Source: an uncultured Spartobacteria bacterium (GTDB taxonomy: Bacteria; Verrucomicrobiota; Verrucomicrobiia; Chthoniobacterales; UBA6821). From it: a stretch of DNA of 37,513 nucleotides. Below the pieces are notes generated by a model. That model was not told the origin of the DNA and did not search any database. It was given only the letters and a program-made list of their open reading frames with translations. This document shows positions 8,424 to 17,172 of the stretch, piece by piece (position 1 is the first letter of the stretch; each line of letters begins with the position of its first letter). The position numbers and the translations under genes were made by a program. The stretch is taken from contig CAIJRY010000068.1 of NCBI GenBank assembly GCA_903823215.1, forward strand, positions 1 through 37,513, in the 5' to 3' direction.

Positions 8424-9419
8424 TCATACTTCATAATTCATCCTTTTTCCCTCGATCCTCCGACCAAGTTCTTCCATCTCTGATTCGGTCGGAGCACGGC
8501 CCTCCGCTCGCCAGCTATCATCGAGATCTGACACCCGGGCGATGCGCCCCTCTTTCCAGATCAGAGAGTTGGGAAAGTAAGGGCCGACTTTCAGAGGATC
8601 GCTCCAGCGATGGATTGCAACCGTCCTGTCGGCATGGAGAGCTGCCGCCAGATGCATCGGTCCGCTGTCGGAACTGACAATAAAAGAGGCTCCGCGCAGG
8701 ATGCCGAGCAGTTCCAGGAGATCGGTTCGGTTACTCCAATCCTCGACATGGGATGGCAGATCACTGGGCGACTTACCACGCCCAACGATCATGACCCGTT
8801 GGGTTCCCGTGCCTCTGATGAATGCACGGATCTGAGATTCGTTCAGGTTCTTTCCTTCACCACGGGCATAGGGATGGAGAACAATGTAGGGTCGGGTGGC
8901 ATCAAAGCCATGGGGAAGAGTTCCCTGCGGAAGTTGAAATTCCGGGCTCTCAGGCCGTGGAATTCCAAGTTGATCGAGTACTCCGAGATAGCGATTCACG
9001 GCATGGTCATCACGGTTCACCAAAGCCGTCTCATGATAAAGAAATCGTGAACCTTCCCGGGCGTCGGAAAGACCGATTATCCTCCCAGCGCCGGAGATCC
9101 GAGCAAAAAGAGCACTCCGCATCAAACCCTGAAGATCAATGGCAAGATCGGGTTGCCAGCCCCGTAACAGACGCAGCCATGCCAAGGAGCGCAGCCACCC
9201 CGATGGCCCCCGGAATCTGTCCCGCGGAAACAGGATGGTGTCGGAGACCGCTGGATGTACTTCGACAAGGGAACGCCAGGAGGGATGAATGAGCCAGCGG
9301 ATTTCGGCCTCCGGCCAGTGATCGTGCAGTACCGAAACCACAGGAAGTGCATGGATCACATCACCGAGGGAACTCGGCTTAATCAAGAGGATGCGCCGTG
9401 GATGTCGCCGTGTTGTCAT
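8424..9419 (-). CDS. Glycosyltransferase family 9 (heptosyltransferase-like)
   Basis: This 331-residue protein resembles ADP-heptose:LPS heptosyltransferases (WaaC/WaaF type), which add heptose to the lipopolysaccharide inner core at the cytoplasmic face of the inner membrane. The N-terminal RILLIKPSSLGDVIHALPVV is the classic opening. DLAIDLQGLMRSALFA (acceptor domain) and VSSDSGPMHLAAAL (nucleotide-sugar domain) are hallmark blocks. The family is usually 320-350 residues. It lies 19 bp after the metallophosphoesterase gene and upstream of thiH, so it is probably cotranscribed. The opening favours WaaC over WaaF, but the donor sugar cannot be fixed from sequence. Confidence 0.88.
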   Translation of the reverse strand: MTTRRHPRRILLIKPSSLGDVIHALPVVSVLHDHWPEAEIRWLIHPSWRSLVEVHPAVSDTILFPRDRFRGPSGWLRSLAWLRLLRGWQPDLAIDLQGLMRSALFARISGAGRIIGLSDAREGSRFLYHETALVNRDDHAVNRYLGVLDQLGIPRPESPEFQLPQGTLPHGFDATRPYIVLHPYARGEGKNLNESQIRAFIRGTGTQRVMIVGRGKSPSDLPSHVEDWSNRTDLLELLGILRGASFIVSSDSGPMHLAAALHADRTVAIHRWSDPLKVGPYFPNSLIWKEGRIARVSDLDDSWRAEGRAPTESEMEELGRRIEGKRMNYEV

Positions 9420-9438
9420 GAGCCTCCAGAAGACGGTT

Positions 9439-10158
9439 TTACAGACCGATCAGAAGCCTGTCGCCGAGCTTGACAGGGAGACCGGCATCAAGCACGGCCT
9501 GACGGGCTGTCTGAACATTGTATTCCACTCGGCGCAGCCAGAGACCCGCACTCTCCTCGTCATGTATCAGGTAGGAGGCACGCCAGTCACCATCGCGAGG
9601 CTGGCCGACGGAACCGGCATTGATAAAAAATTTCTGATCTGGGGGAAGTTGCACTCCTTCATCCAGAAGAATCTCTCTCCCTCCTTGCACGAAGATACCC
9701 GGCACATGGGTATGTCCGAAGAAACAGAGAGGCGTGCGTTGGCAGGCAAGACTCATTTCGGCCGCCGAAGATGTGCGGATATATCCCCAGGAAGTAGGTG
9801 AGTCGAGCGTGGCATGAACAAGTGTGGCCGTGCGAATCTGACGGGTCGGCCGAAGTGCTGCCAGCCAATCCCGTTGTTCGTCTGTCAGGCTGGCCCGCGT
9901 CCACTCCAGCACACTGATCGCTGAGGGACTGAAGTGATCAAGCGGTTCCAGTCCCGCAACCGCCGAATCATGGTTGCCGAGCACGCAGACCCCGGGGAGA
10001 GTACGCACGATTTCCACGCACTCTGACGGATTTGCATTGTAGCCGACAACATCACCAAGCACATGGAATTCCTCGCATCCATACTCGCGCGCATCGGCAA
10101 CCACAGCCTCCAGCGCCTGAAGGTTGGCATGAATATCGGCAATGATCGCGCAGCGCAT
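9439..10158 (-). CDS. Metallophosphoesterase (YfcE/DUF2 type)
   Basis: This 239-residue cytosolic phosphoesterase has the dimetal-site motifs in order: IADIHAN (residues 6-12), LGDVVGYNANP (34-44), VLGNHDSAV (near 59-67) and FFGHTHVPG (near 140-150). These bind two metal ions, often Mn, Fe or Ni. Homologues hydrolyse phosphodiesters or phosphomonoesters, and some act on nucleotides or diadenosine polyphosphates. The start codon shares a base with the stop of the upstream TPR-like gene (TGATG), indicating translational coupling. The natural substrate is unknown. Confidence 0.87.
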   Translation of the reverse strand: MRCAIIADIHANLQALEAVVADAREYGCEEFHVLGDVVGYNANPSECVEIVRTLPGVCVLGNHDSAVAGLEPLDHFSPSAISVLEWTRASLTDEQRDWLAALRPTRQIRTATLVHATLDSPTSWGYIRTSSAAEMSLACQRTPLCFFGHTHVPGIFVQGGREILLDEGVQLPPDQKFFINAGSVGQPRDGDWRASYLIHDEESAGLWLRRVEYNVQTARQAVLDAGLPVKLGDRLLIGL

Positions 10159-10958
10159 CAGCGGTGTGATTGGTTGATGACAGCAGGCTGTCGAGGTTTT
10201 ACCCGCTCCCCTTCAGGAATCCGAAGTTTCTCCTCCATCTGGCCCAGCAACTTGAGAAGTGTCGGCAGGCGTTGCTTTTCACCTTCCACATAGAGGGCCT
10301 TAAGACGATCGTAGGCTTCCCTCTCCCTGCCCGGTACCTGGGCCATCTCATAGGCGGCGAAGCGCTTCACATAGGCAGGGGCATCGGAAAATGAAGCAGC
10401 CTTGGTGAAGGCCTCGGCCGCACCGGCATGATCCTTCCGACGATCACGCAAAAGAATGCCGAGCCGCTCATAGAGATAATAATCTTTGGGATTGTTACGG
10501 ATTCCACGCTCCAGGATGTCCTGACCAAGATCGATATACTGACTACTAGTCCGCTGCCTCAGCACCTCACTCTGCTGATTTTTATCCTGTTCCGCAGCCA
10601 TGCTGGCATTCCAGGCCATATGCCACGCGGCGATATCCCAGTAGAGACGGGTGTGTGGCTGGAGAGTCGTCACCGTTTCGAAAAGAGCCGCCATGCGACC
10701 CCACTCGGTATTTTCCCAAGCGATGTGGGACTTGATCCACAGGAAGGCGGCTACCGGCGAACGAAAACCACTCAGGGCGGCAAGGAATCCCGATTGACCG
10801 ATCTGTTCCCTCAGACTCAGGTCAAGAGCAACAGTTCGGAACCCTGCCTCTCTTCCCGATTTCTGAAGTTGGATCTCCCAAGGAAGCAGGACCGCACCCA
10901 CAATCGTCAGCATCACGGTTGCACCCAGAAGGCGGATTGGTGCGATGCGTCCAGTCAT
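10158..10958 (-). CDS. Membrane-anchored TPR-like protein of unknown function
   Basis: This 266-residue protein has one N-terminal membrane helix (IRLLGATVMLTIVGAVLLPW, residues 8-27) with the rest probably on the periplasmic side. The soluble part is helical with TPR-like repeats, for example around NPKDYYLYERLGILLRDRR and HAGAAEAFTKAASF, and a Trp-rich stretch (SHIAWENTEWGRMAALF) before them. TPR arrays usually bind other proteins. The C-terminus is basic and Pro/Arg-rich. It sits between the ABC-2 permease (74 bp) and the phosphoesterase (1-base overlap). I do not recognise a defined family. Confidence 0.7.
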   Translation of the reverse strand: MTGRIAPIRLLGATVMLTIVGAVLLPWEIQLQKSGREAGFRTVALDLSLREQIGQSGFLAALSGFRSPVAAFLWIKSHIAWENTEWGRMAALFETVTTLQPHTRLYWDIAAWHMAWNASMAAEQDKNQQSEVLRQRTSSQYIDLGQDILERGIRNNPKDYYLYERLGILLRDRRKDHAGAAEAFTKAASFSDAPAYVKRFAAYEMAQVPGREREAYDRLKALYVEGEKQRLPTLLKLLGQMEEKLRIPEGERVKPRQPAVINQSHR

Positions 10959-11032
10959 AGAGGAAAAGGCCGTGAGGAGAGAGATGAATGAAAGGAGATT
11001 TCCCTTTTCAGGTTTCGTTGTGACTGGGGTTG

Positions 11033-11908
11033 CTAAAGTTCCCTGTTTTGGAAAAGAAAACAGGCGAGTGCGTAATAAACAGATGCATAGGCACCTCCGA
11101 GTGCCACCGTCTGCCAGAAAACATCCATCGGAAGATGAACCCCGGCCACGATGTCATCCGTCAGATTAAACGCCTGAAGATCTGGAAAAATGAGCGCGAT
11201 CAACGCGGTGAAAAGCCGTGTCCACCAATGCATGCCAATACCACTTAGCCAGTATTCGCGCGCAGTGACCTGAAGGTGTCCAATGAAATAGGCACACGCC
11301 GCGACGAGTATGGCAAAGATTCCGGAAGTGGCAAAAGTGGAGATGAATAGAGTTAGTGATGCCAGCAACACCGACTTCACCAGCAGGATCGCCATTCCGG
11401 GAATCAGATCCCATGTGAAGGCGGAGCGCTTCACTTCGGCGATGGCGGCCGCCAACTCCTGCGGGGATCCTGCAAGGGATCGGTGGGTATCCGCCAGAAC
11501 AACCTGTTCGCGCATCAGCAGAACGGCCAGAAAAAGCATTCCCATCACCACTGTCGAGAGTGCCAGCATCATGACGACCCCAAGCAGCTTGCCAAGCAGG
11601 TATTCATAACGGGGAACAGGTTTGGAGAGAATGGTGAAGATCGTCCTTTCCTCCAGATCGCGGGGAAGCAGCATTGCCGTGGCGAGTATTGCCAGAAGGC
11701 AAAGAAAAACCGACATGGCCCCAAGGGCGACATCCTTGAGCATCTGAAATTCCCCCTGAAACGAGATCTTTGCGAGAAATGAGGAACTGCCGATCATGAT
11801 CAGGGCAAAAAGCAGAAGGAAGTAGAAGACCTTTTGCCTGACAAGTTCGGTGAAGGTATTGCGCCCGATCGCCATCACCCGGGCCGTGGAGAAGATGGGG
11901 GCTTTCAT
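11033..11908 (-). CDS. ABC-2 type transporter permease
   Basis: This 291-residue integral membrane protein has about six hydrophobic helices, beginning with VFYFLLLFALIMIGSSSFLA after an N-terminal amphipathic segment (ARVMAIGRNTFTELVRQK). The DLEERTIFTILSKPVPRYEYLLGK segment after helix 2 is the cytoplasmic coupling region typical of ABC-2 permeases of the NosY/GldF type. Such permeases need a partner ATPase, and none is next to it. The start overlaps the proB stop by four bases. The transported substrate is unknown. The ATPase may be encoded elsewhere. Confidence 0.83.
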   Translation of the reverse strand: MKAPIFSTARVMAIGRNTFTELVRQKVFYFLLLFALIMIGSSSFLAKISFQGEFQMLKDVALGAMSVFLCLLAILATAMLLPRDLEERTIFTILSKPVPRYEYLLGKLLGVVMMLALSTVVMGMLFLAVLLMREQVVLADTHRSLAGSPQELAAAIAEVKRSAFTWDLIPGMAILLVKSVLLASLTLFISTFATSGIFAILVAACAYFIGHLQVTAREYWLSGIGMHWWTRLFTALIALIFPDLQAFNLTDDIVAGVHLPMDVFWQTVALGGAYASVYYALACFLFQNREL

Positions 11909-12696
11909 GAATGCTTGCGATTTTTTCCAATGGGAAATCTCGTTCCGACATCGAGTCCCGATACGGCACTGGAGATCTGATCTTTTTTCCTACCATGGGC
12001 GATGACCGTCTCCACCCCGGCACTCACAGCAGTCTGCACAGCCTGAAGTTTGGCCTTCATTCCTCCCGTCGAGTGTTCTCCCTTCTCGGGTGTGACATGT
12101 CGAAATGCTTCTGCAATATCAGTCACGACTGGAATCCTGGCGGGTTTTGAATTCCTGGAAGCTTTGGCGAGCAGTCCGTCGGCACTCGTCAGCAGAATCA
12201 GTAATCGGGCGTTGAGCAGTTTAGCGACTTCCGCCGAAAGCCGGTCATTATCGCCGAATCGAAGTTCCTCCACGGCTACAGAATCATTCTCGTTGATAAT
12301 GGGAATAATGCCCGGTGAGGCGAGCAACCTGTTCAGCGTGACGCTGGCATTGCGACGACGTCCTTCATTGAAAATATCATCATGTGTCAGGAGAAGCTGG
12401 GCCGGCCTGAGCCCGTGAGGGGCCAGGTGACGCGTGTAGGCTCCCATGAGGGCGGGCTGGCCGACTGCCGCACAGGCCTGTTTCCCGGCGAGATCGGCGG
12501 GACGCTTCTGCAAGCCCATCGCATCGACCCCGGCAGCCACCGCCGCACTTGAGACAACCACGCAGGGAATACCCTCTGCACTCAAGGCGGCAATATCAGC
12601 GCAGAGCCTGCCGAACTGGGTTGTGTCGAGGGAGCAGCCTCCCTCACGGGCCAGGATGCCGGTGCCAAATTTCAAAACGACAGGTCGGTGTTTCAT
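11905..12696 (-). CDS. proB: Glutamate 5-kinase, short form
   Basis: ProB phosphorylates L-glutamate to glutamyl 5-phosphate, the first step of proline synthesis. This 263-residue protein contains the amino-acid kinase fold: VLKFGTGIL (residues 8-16), SSAAVAAGVDAMGL (49-62), IPIINENDSVAVEEL (about 132-146), FGDNDRLSAEVAKLL and LLTSADGLL. The GGMKAKLQAV segment near residue 215 is typical. It stops after the kinase domain and lacks the C-terminal PUA domain of the about 370-residue E. coli enzyme; such short forms are known. It overlaps the downstream permease gene (ATGA) and lies 15 bp after holB. proA is not in the window. Confidence 0.92.
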   Translation of the reverse strand: MKHRPVVLKFGTGILAREGGCSLDTTQFGRLCADIAALSAEGIPCVVVSSAAVAAGVDAMGLQKRPADLAGKQACAAVGQPALMGAYTRHLAPHGLRPAQLLLTHDDIFNEGRRRNASVTLNRLLASPGIIPIINENDSVAVEELRFGDNDRLSAEVAKLLNARLLILLTSADGLLAKASRNSKPARIPVVTDIAEAFRHVTPEKGEHSTGGMKAKLQAVQTAVSAGVETVIAHGRKKDQISSAVSGLDVGTRFPIGKNRKHS

Positions 12697-12711
12697 GGGA
12701 TATTGATCAGT

Positions 12712-13653
12712 TCATTCTACCCGAGAAGCCAACATCAGTTCCAGAAATCCCGTTTCCAAGGCAAGGGCTTCCTGAATCCCGCGCTCCAGCGAGGATCGAA
12801 GTTTTTCAACGGCATCCAGACATCGGATCAGGCGAAGGGATTCCGCCGGATCAGGATTCGTGCCACCGTCATGCAAATGTCTCAGGGAGGAACCAAAGTA
12901 GTTCGCGACGAGTCCCAACAGACGCGTTCGTTCCTGCAACGCCTCCGACTCGGCACTGGCCTTGAGAGATTCCTCCCTCTCATCCCAGTCATTCTCTGTC
13001 GTTTTGCCAAAATGTGCTTTTTCTGTCGTCAGCTCCTCTTTCATCCTCTCCGAGGCAATCTCGCGCGCTTCTTCCAGCAAATCCCTGAACACCCGGGTCA
13101 GTCCAAAAGCCGCCGTCGCATCGGCACGGGAATCAGGTGCAAAATATTTTCTCATGACGGCAGTGATGCGTTCCTCGCGTGAATCAGCGGGAGGATGGGC
13201 TTTGGAATAGAGCACGACGGAAATGCACCGCGAACGGATTGTCTCAAGCAATGCTTCGGGCATCTCACTGGTGAGCAGCAGAAGTGAGCCATCGGTTGGC
13301 TCTTCCAGCGTTTTAAGAAAGGCATTTGCAGCCTGCGGCATGAGCCGGTCGGCATCACGGATCACAGCAACCTTACGCGATCCCCTGTTAGGAGTGCGAT
13401 GGATTGCATCTTCCAACTCCCTCACCTGCTCGATCAGCAGACGACGCGATTTGGAGCCAGGCTCGATGGCGTGATAATCGGGATGTTGCTGCACTGCGAT
13501 TTCTCCACTTCCTAGAAAAAGTCCGGCAAGTTCGTTGGCAAACTCATCCACTCCGGAGTCAGGAGTACCCGAGATCAGGTAGGCATGGCCGAGCCGCCCT
13601 TCTTCAAGAGCCTTCTCCAGCAGCAGCAGTGCTTCTTCTTTAGAAAAGGCCAT
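12712..13653 (-). CDS. holB: DNA polymerase III delta' subunit
   Basis: The product of 313 residues is a clamp-loader subunit of the AAA+ fold. GHAYLISGTPDSGVDEF stands where a P-loop would be, without a Walker lysine, as is normal for delta'. HPDYHAIEPGSKSRRLLIEQVRE, KVAVIRDADRLMPQAANAFL, KTLEEP and IRSRC (the arginine-finger motif) follow in the usual order. The cysteine zinc module seen in many delta' proteins is absent. The start ATG at 13653 has a good ribosome site (GGAGG) and lies 14 bases inside the end of tmk. A longer frame to 13872 only overlaps tmk and is not credible. The tmk-holB pairing is common in bacteria. Confidence 0.9.
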   Translation of the reverse strand: MAFSKEEALLLLEKALEEGRLGHAYLISGTPDSGVDEFANELAGLFLGSGEIAVQQHPDYHAIEPGSKSRRLLIEQVRELEDAIHRTPNRGSRKVAVIRDADRLMPQAANAFLKTLEEPTDGSLLLLTSEMPEALLETIRSRCISVVLYSKAHPPADSREERITAVMRKYFAPDSRADATAAFGLTRVFRDLLEEAREIASERMKEELTTEKAHFGKTTENDWDEREESLKASAESEALQERTRLLGLVANYFGSSLRHLHDGGTNPDPAESLRLIRCLDAVEKLRSSLERGIQEALALETGFLELMLASRVE

Positions 13654-14293
13654 CTGTTCTTTCCTCCAATCGCAATTTGAGTGCCGCTGCGATCTGCGCC
13701 TCCACGGTTTCAATATTTCCAGAGGCATCAATGATCGCGATACGCTCGGGATGAGCAGCGGCCAGCATGAGGTAACCTTCGCGGACAGCTTCGTAAAACT
13801 CCGCCCCCTCCTGTTCCATGCGATCCTTCTCCCGAGATCGGGCTGCGGCCCTCCGTCGCCCCTTCGCCGCATCCAGATCGAGCAGCAGGGTCAGATCAGG
13901 CAATGTTCCTTCGACGGCAAATCGATTGATTGCGGCCACTTGATCAGCTTCGAGTCGTCGTGCCACCCCCTGATAGACGGTCGTCGAATCCAAAAATCGG
14001 TCGCAGAGCACGATGGCACCCCGTTCCAGAGCAGGACGAATCACTTCACGGACAAGCTGGGCGCGGCTTGCGGCAAAGAGGAGCAGTTCGGCCTCCGGAG
14101 TCATCGCTCCAGCTTGCTCATCATGCTTGAGCAGATGACGGATCGTCTCACCGATACGAGTCCCTCCCGGTTCACGAAGCTGCACGACTTCACGGCCAAG
14201 GGCGTGCATACGCTGGGCCAAGCGGAGAATCTGCGTCGATTTGCCGCAACCTTCAGAACCTTCAAATGAAATGAAAATGCCTTTTCCTGCCAT
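13640..14293 (-). CDS. tmk: Thymidylate kinase
   Basis: This 217-residue enzyme phosphorylates dTMP to dTDP with ATP in the cytosol. The P-loop is GSEGCGKS (residues 12-19). The LREPGGTRIGETIRHLL block (about 39-55) binds the substrate phosphate, and CDRFLDSTTVYQG (near 95-108) is the DR[YF] region. The lid has RAAARSREKDRMEQ. Length is normal. It is the first gene of the long minus-strand run and diverges from the EVE-domain gene across 130 bp, which probably holds promoters for both directions. Confidence 0.95.
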   Translation of the reverse strand: MAGKGIFISFEGSEGCGKSTQILRLAQRMHALGREVVQLREPGGTRIGETIRHLLKHDEQAGAMTPEAELLLFAASRAQLVREVIRPALERGAIVLCDRFLDSTTVYQGVARRLEADQVAAINRFAVEGTLPDLTLLLDLDAAKGRRRAAARSREKDRMEQEGAEFYEAVREGYLMLAAAHPERIAIIDASGNIETVEAQIAAALKLRLEERTDGLF

Positions 14294-14349
14294 GAGCCGA
14301 TCATCTTAACGAAAAGCACGGGAGTGTCACAACTCGCTAATTGTGATTT

Positions 14350-14373
14350 AAGGAAACACTGATTTAATCCCAC
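14350..14373 (+). repeat. 24-bp dispersed repeat, copy 1
   Basis: The word AAGGAAACACTGATTTAATC followed by CCAC is matched at 21 of 24 bases by the segment at 18345-18368. Both copies lie shortly upstream of a plus-strand gene (51 and 18 bp) in a divergent spacer. The role is unknown: it could be a shared regulatory site or part of a dispersed repeat. Confidence 0.5.
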
Positions 14374-14423
14374 AAAGACCATCACCCCGCTACCTCTGCC
14401 TCCTTATAATTTTCCATAATCCC

Positions 14424-14834
14424 ATGGCGCAACACTGGCTCATCAAATCAGAACCCTCCGCCTACTCGTGGAGCGATCTCGTTCGGGATCACAAAACCGC
14501 GTGGACTGGAGTGCGGAACTTTCAAGCCCGCAATAATCTCCGAGCCATGAAAAGAGGCGACTTGGTGCTTTTCTACCACAGCGTGAAAGATCCGGCCGTG
14601 GTCGGCATCAGCAAAGTGGAAAAAGAGTTCTATCCCGATCCAACAGCATCCGAAGGCGACTGGAGTTGTGTCGATCTGGTGCCAGTCAAGCAACTCCCCT
14701 CACCCGTTCCACTTGCCGAGATCAAAGCCGATCCCTTACTGAAGGAAATCTCCCTGATCCGTCAATCGCGTCTCAGTGTCATGCCTCTGACAGCCCATGA
14801 GTATCAGCGGATACTGAAACTGGGTGAACGATGA
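14424..14834 (+). CDS. EVE domain protein
   Basis: This 136-residue protein is essentially one EVE domain, a PUA/YTH-related fold that is thought to bind modified bases in RNA or DNA. It opens HWLIKSEPSAYSWSDL (the WLxKSEP signature) and has the typical TAWTGVRNFQARNNL and MKRGDLVLFYHS segments, which form the binding pocket. Length matches stand-alone bacterial members. A TATAAT at 14405-14410 lies only 13 bases before the ATG, so the transcript could have a very short leader. No cellular role can be read from its neighbours: tmk diverges upstream, and a small membrane protein gene converges downstream. Confidence 0.9.
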   Translation: MAQHWLIKSEPSAYSWSDLVRDHKTAWTGVRNFQARNNLRAMKRGDLVLFYHSVKDPAVVGISKVEKEFYPDPTASEGDWSCVDLVPVKQLPSPVPLAEIKADPLLKEISLIRQSRLSVMPLTAHEYQRILKLGER

Positions 14835-14914
14835 ATCGAACCGTTTCCTTGAAGATCCTGGTTTCAGGGAGTGAGGGTCCTCATGCCCTACACGGCAATC
14901 TTCCATAAGATATT

Positions 14915-15121
14915 CTATTTCTTATTCTTCTCCAGAATGGCAAATCCCCACATGAGACCGCCGAAAAGGAGTAGGACGATGCCCCAAACAAGGTTGATAT
15001 TGATTCCTAGTGAGATTTTGTAAAAAGCCGGGTCACCGCCGGTGACAAATCCGGTGACGGTGAGGAGGAGTCCGATCAGGGTGAACATGATGCCGATTGG
15101 AAAGCGAATATCGAGGCCCAT
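14915..15121 (-). CDS. Small two-helix membrane protein
   Basis: The 68-residue product has two hydrophobic helices: IGIMFTLIGLLLTVTGFVTG (residues 9-28) and NLVWGIVLLLFGGLMWGFAIL (about 43-63), with a charged tail (EKNKK). It follows the sugar symporter gene by 57 bp on the same strand, so it may be cotranscribed and assist the transporter. This is inferred from position only. I do not recognise the family. Confidence 0.68.
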   Translation of the reverse strand: MGLDIRFPIGIMFTLIGLLLTVTGFVTGGDPAFYKISLGININLVWGIVLLLFGGLMWGFAILEKNKK

Positions 15122-15178
15122 AGAAATTTGAAAGTTGGAGGTTAGGAGTGGAAAGCAGGCGATACAGGGAAATGAATT

Positions 15179-17128
15179 TTACCAGAAGAGATAGTTGAAA
15201 TAGATGCAGACAATCAGCAGCACGATACCGATGAACTCAGGGCGTGCGTACCAGGCCTGTGTGACGATTTGTTTCGGCGTGAGGGAATAAACCAGCCCCT
15301 TGAGATCCTCATCACTCTTCGTGCGCTTGGTGGCTAGGGAGATAACCACCGTCAGGACAAAGCAGACGGTGAAGGCGAAACTCGCCAGCCAGAAGTTCTG
15401 AGCCATGTCACTGGGGAGGACGGCTAGCTTGGCAAGATAACCTCCTTTCACTCCCGGCACATTGCCCTGGGAAATGGTGCAGGCATGAAAGAGGGCCGAG
15501 GCCGTCGTCCCGCTTACCAGTCCAATGAATGCTCCGGTCGCCGTGGTGCGTGACCAGAACATACCAAGCAGGAAGGTGGCGAAGAGGGGTGCATTGACGA
15601 AGCCGAAGACGAGTTGAATGATGTCCATGGCATTGCTCCACATGCTCGCGAAGTAGGCGGCTCCGATACTCAGCAGGATACCAACGATCGTCACCATGCG
15701 CCCCATCCAGGCATAGTGGTCATCACTCTTGTCCGGCGCGATATAGGCCTGATAGAGATCGTAGGTCCAGACGGTATTGAACGCTGTCACATTCCCCGCC
15801 ATGCCTGACATGAAGGAAGCAAGCAGGGCGGTGAGTGCAAGACCGAGCAATCCTGTCGGGCAGTAGCGTTTGACCAGTGAAAGGATCACTCCATCGTAAT
15901 CATTGACCACCGCATCCTGGAGACGGATGGCAAGTTTCTCATCGCTGACAGTGAGTGTCTCAGGAGATTTGAGCAGAGTTGCAACTTTGGCAGGATTGAA
16001 GGAAACTCCGGCCTTGGCAGAAAGATTTTCCTGCGCCGCGGCAAGATCGGTTCCCCCGGAAACAGATTGCTTGATGGAAGCAATCGTCGTTGTCATGCGT
16101 GCCTGAGTGATAATTGCCTGAGGAAGCCGATATTCCTTTCCTGCTGTCGCACTGAGGGCAAGAGCGATCATACCCGGCAGGATCACCAGCAGCGGAAAGA
16201 GCATCTTGGGCACAGCTGCGACAAGCGGGGTGTTGCGAGCAGCGGTCATATCCTTTGCTGCCATGGCGCGTTGCACGACGAGGAAGTTTGTGCACCAGTA
16301 GCCGAATGAGAGCACGAACCCGAGTCCGAAGATCATCGCAAAGAGATCAACACCCATGGGATTCTGCGACGGACCGGCGATCAGGGGAGTCCAGGCACTT
16401 GTCCAAGCATCCGGCTTGAAGGTCTTGCTTGCATCGCTCACCAGATTAAGTGCCACTGGATCAGTTGCCACACCTGCAAGCTTGTCTTTCACGGAAGTCC
16501 ATCCACCTGCATCCTTGAGTCCCAGCCAGACAACGGGAGCAAATCCGAGGACGATCATGAAGAACTGAAGTACCTCGGTGTAGATGGCTGAGGTAAGACC
16601 TCCCTTGAGTACATAGAGAAGAACGATCAGGGAACAGACCCAGAGACAGATGTTGTATTCCCAGCCGAGGAGTTGATTGAGAAGCTTGGCAAGGGCATTA
16701 AGGGAAATACCCGAGGCAAAAACCGTCATGATCGCAAATGAGATCGAATTGAAGGCGCGTGCTCGCTCATCGAACCGAAGTTTCAGATACTCGGGTACCG
16801 ATCGGGCTTTCGATCCGTAGTAAAAGGGCATCATAAAGACCGCCAAGAAGATCATGGCGGGGATGGCTCCAACCCAGTAGAAATGACAAGTGGCTATGCC
16901 ATACTTGGCACCTGAGGCTGCCATACCGACGAGCTCGAGCGCACCGAGATTGGCTGAAAGGAAAGCAAGTCCCGTCACCCACGCCGGAATGCTTCTGCCT
17001 GACAGGAAGAAGTCAGCCGAGGTCTTCATGTAGCGCTTGAGCGCAAAACCAATTCCGATCACAAAGGCGATGTAGAGCCCAAGGATGGAGTAATCAATGA
17101 AGGTCAGGTTAATGGCAGTCTGGTGCAT
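15179..17128 (-). CDS. Sodium:solute symporter (SSS family), sugar type
   Basis: This 649-residue inner-membrane protein belongs to the sodium/solute symporter family (SGLT-like). Helix 1 is IDYSILGLYIAFVIGIGFAL. FFLSGRSIPAWVTGLAFLSANLGALE follows, the usual early motif of SGLT-type members, and SVPEYLKLRFDERAR comes after helix 3. There are about 14 hydrophobic segments. A hydrophilic stretch of nearly 90 residues (about 328-415) between two helices is longer than in basic SSS proteins. galM lies 44 bp upstream on the same strand, and a beta-glycosidase gene diverges from galM, so a hexose such as galactose or glucose is the likely cargo. Specificity is inferred from context. Confidence 0.9.
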   Translation of the reverse strand: MHQTAINLTFIDYSILGLYIAFVIGIGFALKRYMKTSADFFLSGRSIPAWVTGLAFLSANLGALELVGMAASGAKYGIATCHFYWVGAIPAMIFLAVFMMPFYYGSKARSVPEYLKLRFDERARAFNSISFAIMTVFASGISLNALAKLLNQLLGWEYNICLWVCSLIVLLYVLKGGLTSAIYTEVLQFFMIVLGFAPVVWLGLKDAGGWTSVKDKLAGVATDPVALNLVSDASKTFKPDAWTSAWTPLIAGPSQNPMGVDLFAMIFGLGFVLSFGYWCTNFLVVQRAMAAKDMTAARNTPLVAAVPKMLFPLLVILPGMIALALSATAGKEYRLPQAIITQARMTTTIASIKQSVSGGTDLAAAQENLSAKAGVSFNPAKVATLLKSPETLTVSDEKLAIRLQDAVVNDYDGVILSLVKRYCPTGLLGLALTALLASFMSGMAGNVTAFNTVWTYDLYQAYIAPDKSDDHYAWMGRMVTIVGILLSIGAAYFASMWSNAMDIIQLVFGFVNAPLFATFLLGMFWSRTTATGAFIGLVSGTTASALFHACTISQGNVPGVKGGYLAKLAVLPSDMAQNFWLASFAFTVCFVLTVVISLATKRTKSDEDLKGLVYSLTPKQIVTQAWYARPEFIGIVLLIVCIYFNYLFW

Positions 17129-17172
17129 GGTGTCTGGGTAGGAGCAATAGGTGGAGTGATAAGAGTGGTGGG

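Noticed and set aside
13654-13872. N-terminal extension of holB
   Set aside because: These codons overlap tmk in another frame, and a good ribosome site precedes the ATG at 13653.
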